Shown here in pieces: positions 15,140-17,314 of a DNA stretch of 17,314 nt. Location: the NCBI GenBank assembly GCA_013042695.1, contig JABDPQ010000457.1, positions 1 to 17,314 of the forward strand. The letters are read 5' to 3'. The DNA is from Desulfobacterales bacterium. GTDB lineage: Bacteria; Desulfobacterota; Desulfobulbia; Desulfobulbales; Desulfocapsaceae. The notes below the pieces were generated by a model. It saw nothing but the letters and a program-made list of their open reading frames with translations. It made no database searches and was not told the origin of the DNA. Position numbers and translations under genes: made by a program. Within the stretch, counting starts at the first letter, position 1, and each line of letters opens with the position of its first letter.

Positions 15140-15298
15140 CGCGCAAGAGAATCTGATCAAGCTCCAAGGCTGGTGGTGACAAGGTACAAGGAGGCAATGC
15201 AGCAAGTGAATCCTTTGGAGGAGATATTGCTAACGGCAAGTCTCCTGGCCACAACCAATGGGGGAATCATGTTTGATTCAATAGAAAACTTGAATTAA
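15140..15298 (+). pseudogene. 3' remnant or short gene of unknown function
   Basis: The frame is open from just after a TAG (15137-15139) to TAA 15296-15298, 52 codons. It includes the coding-like run NPLEEILLTASLLATTNGG. Within it ATG 15197 gives 33 residues with AAGGAGG only about 2 bases ahead, and two GTG codons (15173, 15176) are alternatives. The stop lies 3 bp before a strong terminator hairpin, as at the true end of a transcription unit. The upstream side is broken 14 bp away by the MITE. It may be the surviving tail of a gene damaged in this area, or a real small protein. I do not recognise the sequence. Confidence 0.4.
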
Positions 15299-15301
15299 TA
15301 C

Positions 15302-15345
15302 AACGAAAAGAGGCAAATCCCACTGGGGTTCTGCCTCTTTTCGTT
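15302..15345. terminator. Strong bidirectional rho-independent terminator
   Basis: AACGAAAAGAGGCA (15302-15315) pairs perfectly with TGCCTCTTTTCGTT (15332-15345), a 14-bp stem. The loop can itself pair ATCCC with GGGGT. T-rich bases in the distal arm serve both strands. On the minus strand it lies 64 bp past the cooC stop. On the plus strand it ends the short frame at 15298. Confidence 0.85.
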
Positions 15346-15408
15346 TGATGAAAGATGTTTACATAATATGTCAGGACATATCTTGATTTCAACAAACGTT
15401 GCTATTGC

Positions 15409-16167
15409 TTACGCAGGACAGCTTTCAGTCAGTAGGTAATCAATCGCTAAGACAGCTGGTGAATCGTCCGGAAGCTCCAGTAAAGAGCGTTTCTCCATAT
15501 CGAAATCAAGCAAGGCTGGATCGTTGGGAATGGTCGCCACTATGGGGACGCCGATTTCATCTACCTCGGCGAGAAAAACATCGCTGAGTTCATCAGGAGC
15601 CCTGGTAACAATAATGCCCATCTCTTCAACTTTTAATTTTAAACCATCCAGCATTTCATGAATCCTGCCTAGGGCTCTCAGCCCGCGCAATGAGTAATCA
15701 GTTACCAGATAAAGTATATCAACCTGACCGCTGGTACGACGACTCAGATGCTCCATGCCGGCCTCGTTGTCGACCACCATATATTTATAGTTTGCCGTCA
15801 ATTTCTCGGTAAAATTGTGAAGAATATTATTGACCATGCAATAGCAGCCCTGTCCTTCCTGACGGCCCATTACCAGTAAATCAAACTCCGGTTTTTCGAT
15901 CAGTGCTTGTTCTACCAGCGTTTCGAGGTAGATGGTTTTATCCATACCGGATGGCACCCCTTGAGGATCTCTCATGAAATTTTCTCTGATATCGCCGACG
16001 GTAGTGGGCACGTCAAGACCCAAGGTCTCACCCAGGTTACTGTTGGGGTCGGCATCTACGGCCAAAATTGGAATTTTAGCGTTTACGCTGAGATGGCGAA
16101 TTACCAATGATGCAACGGTCGTCTTGCCAACACCGCCTTTTCCTGCAAATGCAATTACTTTACTCAT
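15409..16167 (-). CDS. cooC: CooC-type carbon monoxide dehydrogenase nickel-maturation ATPase
   Basis: A 252-residue MinD/ParA-class P-loop ATPase. The deviant Walker A motif is GKGGVGKTT (residues 9-17) with the signature lysine at 10. LAVDADPNSNLGETLG (about 35-50) is the switch region. GQGCYC at 105-110 supplies the Cys-X-Cys pair (108, 110) that binds metal at the dimer interface in CooC. VVDNEAGMEHLSRRT (about 131-145) is the family's Walker B-like block. CooC/AcsF proteins use ATP to help put nickel into carbon monoxide dehydrogenase or acetyl-CoA synthase in the cytoplasm. No CODH gene is in the window. It lies downstream of an hdrB-like gene on the same strand, consistent with a Wood-Ljungdahl neighbourhood to the right. 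An intrinsic terminator between the two means it probably also has its own promoter, which I could not locate. The ribosome site is weak (AAGAGA). Confidence 0.93.
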   Translation of the reverse strand: MSKVIAFAGKGGVGKTTVASLVIRHLSVNAKIPILAVDADPNSNLGETLGLDVPTTVGDIRENFMRDPQGVPSGMDKTIYLETLVEQALIEKPEFDLLVMGRQEGQGCYCMVNNILHNFTEKLTANYKYMVVDNEAGMEHLSRRTSGQVDILYLVTDYSLRGLRALGRIHEMLDGLKLKVEEMGIIVTRAPDELSDVFLAEVDEIGVPIVATIPNDPALLDFDMEKRSLLELPDDSPAVLAIDYLLTESCPA

Positions 16168-16327
16168 AAGTCTCTTTTTGTTTTGGCTGAAGTTTTACCG
16201 GCTTGCTGATGAACATCTGCTTTGAGGAGTTTGTAACAGTTATTGGTGATCTCTTGTGACAATCTTCATCAGTGAACCGACTGTAATTACTACCTGCAAC
16301 GACACCAGTAATAAGCACTTATGGAGC

Positions 16328-16376
16328 AAAAAAAAAGGAGCAACCTGTTCTGTGAATGAAAAAACAGTCTGCTCCT
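16328..16376 (-). terminator. Rho-independent terminator after the hdrB-like gene
   Basis: On the minus strand AGGAGCA pairs with TGCTCCT, and an inner CTGTT/AACAG stem follows. The hairpin runs into nine T residues (A9 at 16328-16336 on the plus strand). It begins 26 bp past the stop of the HdrB-like gene and should end most transcripts before cooC. Confidence 0.85.
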
Positions 16377-16401
16377 CATATGATTTGCAAATGGCTTTTG
16401 C

Positions 16402-17314
16402 TCAGGCTGCAGCTTTCTTTCTGCGCTTCTTCTTTTTTTCCTCTACGGGTGGGCCAAGAACTGACTTGAGGCCAGCGATATGCTCAGGGAAAATTGTCGT
16501 GTTCTGTTCAATCCCAAGAATCTTCTCGTCAATACCCAGACAGAGGCCAAGAAGCTGAGGATAGAGGAGCACGGGCAAGACTTCGCCCTTTGTGGCAGTA
16601 CCACGAATATCATTCTGAGTAGTATCAAATTGAAGATGACAATACGAGCAAATCGGCGTGAGGTAATCGGCTCCCGCCTGCAGGGCTCCGTCCACCTTTT
16701 CGTTGAGCAGTGTGTGAGACAGATCGTTATTGATGCCTGCCAAAGCAGCGCCGCAACACTCAAGCTTTCCCTGCCATTCAAGGCTTTTGGCCCCGGTAAG
16801 CTGCACGAGTTCTTCGGTAATTTGGGGGACGAATGAATCATCAAATGTGGTAACTTCCCGCGGTCTTAATACATGACAGCCATGGATGACTGAGAGATTA
16901 AGTTCGGTATATTTATTGACGAGCTGTTTTTTCATCGTTTCAATACCGATATCCTTGTGCAGAACTGTGAGGAAATGCTTGATTGTAACGCTGCCGCTAT
17001 AGCGGAGATCTTCTTTGCCGAGCAATTCGTTGATTTCATCAGCCAGCTGCGGATCATTGGCTAGAACATGTTTGGCTTTCTGCAGACTGGCAAAGCAGCA
17101 ATTGCAGATCAGCATGTTGTCCATTCCTTTTTTTTCGGCAATTGCCATGTTTCTCACTGATGGCAGGATATAGGCTTTCTCATCGACATTGCGCACAGGG
17201 TAGCCGCAACAGGTGAATTCGGGAATTACTTCGAGCTGAACCCCGAATTTCTGTAAGACTGCCTCAGCAGAAATAGCATACTGCTCAATACGGATCGGGA
17301 TATTGCATCCCTGA
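16402..17314 (-). CDS. hdrB: Heterodisulfide reductase subunit B-like protein, two CCG domains (5' end outside window)
   Basis: The reading frame runs in from the right edge and ends at TGA 16402-16404, giving 303 codons visible. Both cysteine-rich CCG motifs of HdrB are complete: Cys-X31-CysCys-X33-Cys-X2-Cys (GCNIP, TCCGYP, ICNCC) and Cys-X39-CysCys-X34-Cys-X2-Cys (HGCHVL, ECCGAA, ICSYC). In HdrB these bind the two noncubane [4Fe-4S] clusters that reduce a disulfide or a related acceptor. The internal GTG near 17196 is not the start, since the first half of the CCG motif lies upstream of it. In sulfate reducers and acetogens such proteins work with HdrA/HdrC or MetF-type partners in electron bifurcation. 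The partners are not visible here. The C-terminus is a striking basic tail (EEKKKKRRKKAAA). cooC follows downstream after a terminator. Confidence 0.9.
   Translation of the reverse strand, partial: QGCNIPIRIEQYAISAEAVLQKFGVQLEVIPEFTCCGYPVRNVDEKAYILPSVRNMAIAEKKGMDNMLICNCCFASLQKAKHVLANDPQLADEINELLGKEDLRYSGSVTIKHFLTVLHKDIGIETMKKQLVNKYTELNLSVIHGCHVLRPREVTTFDDSFVPQITEELVQLTGAKSLEWQGKLECCGAALAGINNDLSHTLLNEKVDGALQAGADYLTPICSYCHLQFDTTQNDIRGTATKGEVLPVLLYPQLLGLCLGIDEKILGIEQNTTIFPEHIAGLKSVLGPPVEEKKKKRRKKAAA

Larger units (their letters stand above)
14853..15408. other. Intergenic region with MITE copy 3, short frame and terminator
   Basis: It lies between the J-domain gene (its upstream side) and the 3' end of cooC. 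It contains MITE copy 3 (14981-15122), a plus-strand open frame at 15140-15298 and a strong hairpin at 15302-15345, each listed separately. Bases 14853-14980 are AT-rich and should hold the promoter of the J-domain gene. I could not pick boxes with confidence. Confidence 0.5.

Noticed and set aside
1..17314. CRISPR array, tRNA or rRNA genes, phage or transposase genes
   Set aside because: No regularly spaced direct repeats, no cloverleaf or rRNA-like stretch and no transposase or phage motif was seen on either strand. The only repeats are the three dispersed MITE copies.

Overview
The window looks like the chromosome of an anaerobic, sulfate-reducer-type Desulfobacterota (deltaproteobacterial) bacterium. 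This is an inference. It rests on a CooC-type nickel ATPase beside a two-CCG-domain HdrB protein (Wood-Ljungdahl/heterodisulfide metabolism), two different TRAP-type solute-binding proteins, and a dispersed miniature repeat. I saw no tRNA, rRNA, CRISPR array, phage gene or transposase gene.

Layout, left to right. (1) 1-500, minus: 5' part of a HAD-family phosphatase, cut by the window edge. (2) 746-887: first of three 142-bp MITE copies, directly upstream of an AT-rich SAM methyltransferase gene (917-1576). (3) 1943-5553, plus: a two-gene unit made of a Tat-exported DctP-type binding protein without permease genes, and an 805-residue membrane protein (periplasmic helical sensor, HAMP, PAS, SpoIIE/RsbU PP2C phosphatase). 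The likely reading is that the binding protein supplies the ligand signal and the phosphatase is the output. (4) 5837-10827: a FadR-type GntR regulator (minus) divergent from a plus-strand unit encoding an FAH-family hydrolase, a TAXI solute-binding protein and a fused TRAP permease. In both divergent promoters a CCAATT/AATTGG palindrome fills the space between -35 and -10. (5) 10954-11856, minus: a beta-hydroxyacid dehydrogenase converging on the permease gene. (6) MITE copy 2, then a zinc-free MDR oxidoreductase (12549-13490) followed by an attC-like hairpin. (7) 13767-14852, minus: a membrane-anchored J-domain protein. (8) MITE copy 3, then the 3' end of an unidentified short reading frame closed by a strong terminator. 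(9) 15409-17314, minus: HdrB-like protein (cut by the right edge) followed by CooC, with an intrinsic terminator between them.

How they may work together: region 4 reads as an inducible uptake-and-degradation unit for an unknown organic acid. The GntR protein represses itself and the FAH-TRAP unit, TAXI/TRAP imports the acid, and the FAH hydrolase cleaves or processes it. The nearby hydroxyacid dehydrogenase could handle a semialdehyde or hydroxyacid product. Region 3 could be a separate sensory system for a related class of solutes. Region 9 belongs to C1/energy metabolism and probably continues to the right.
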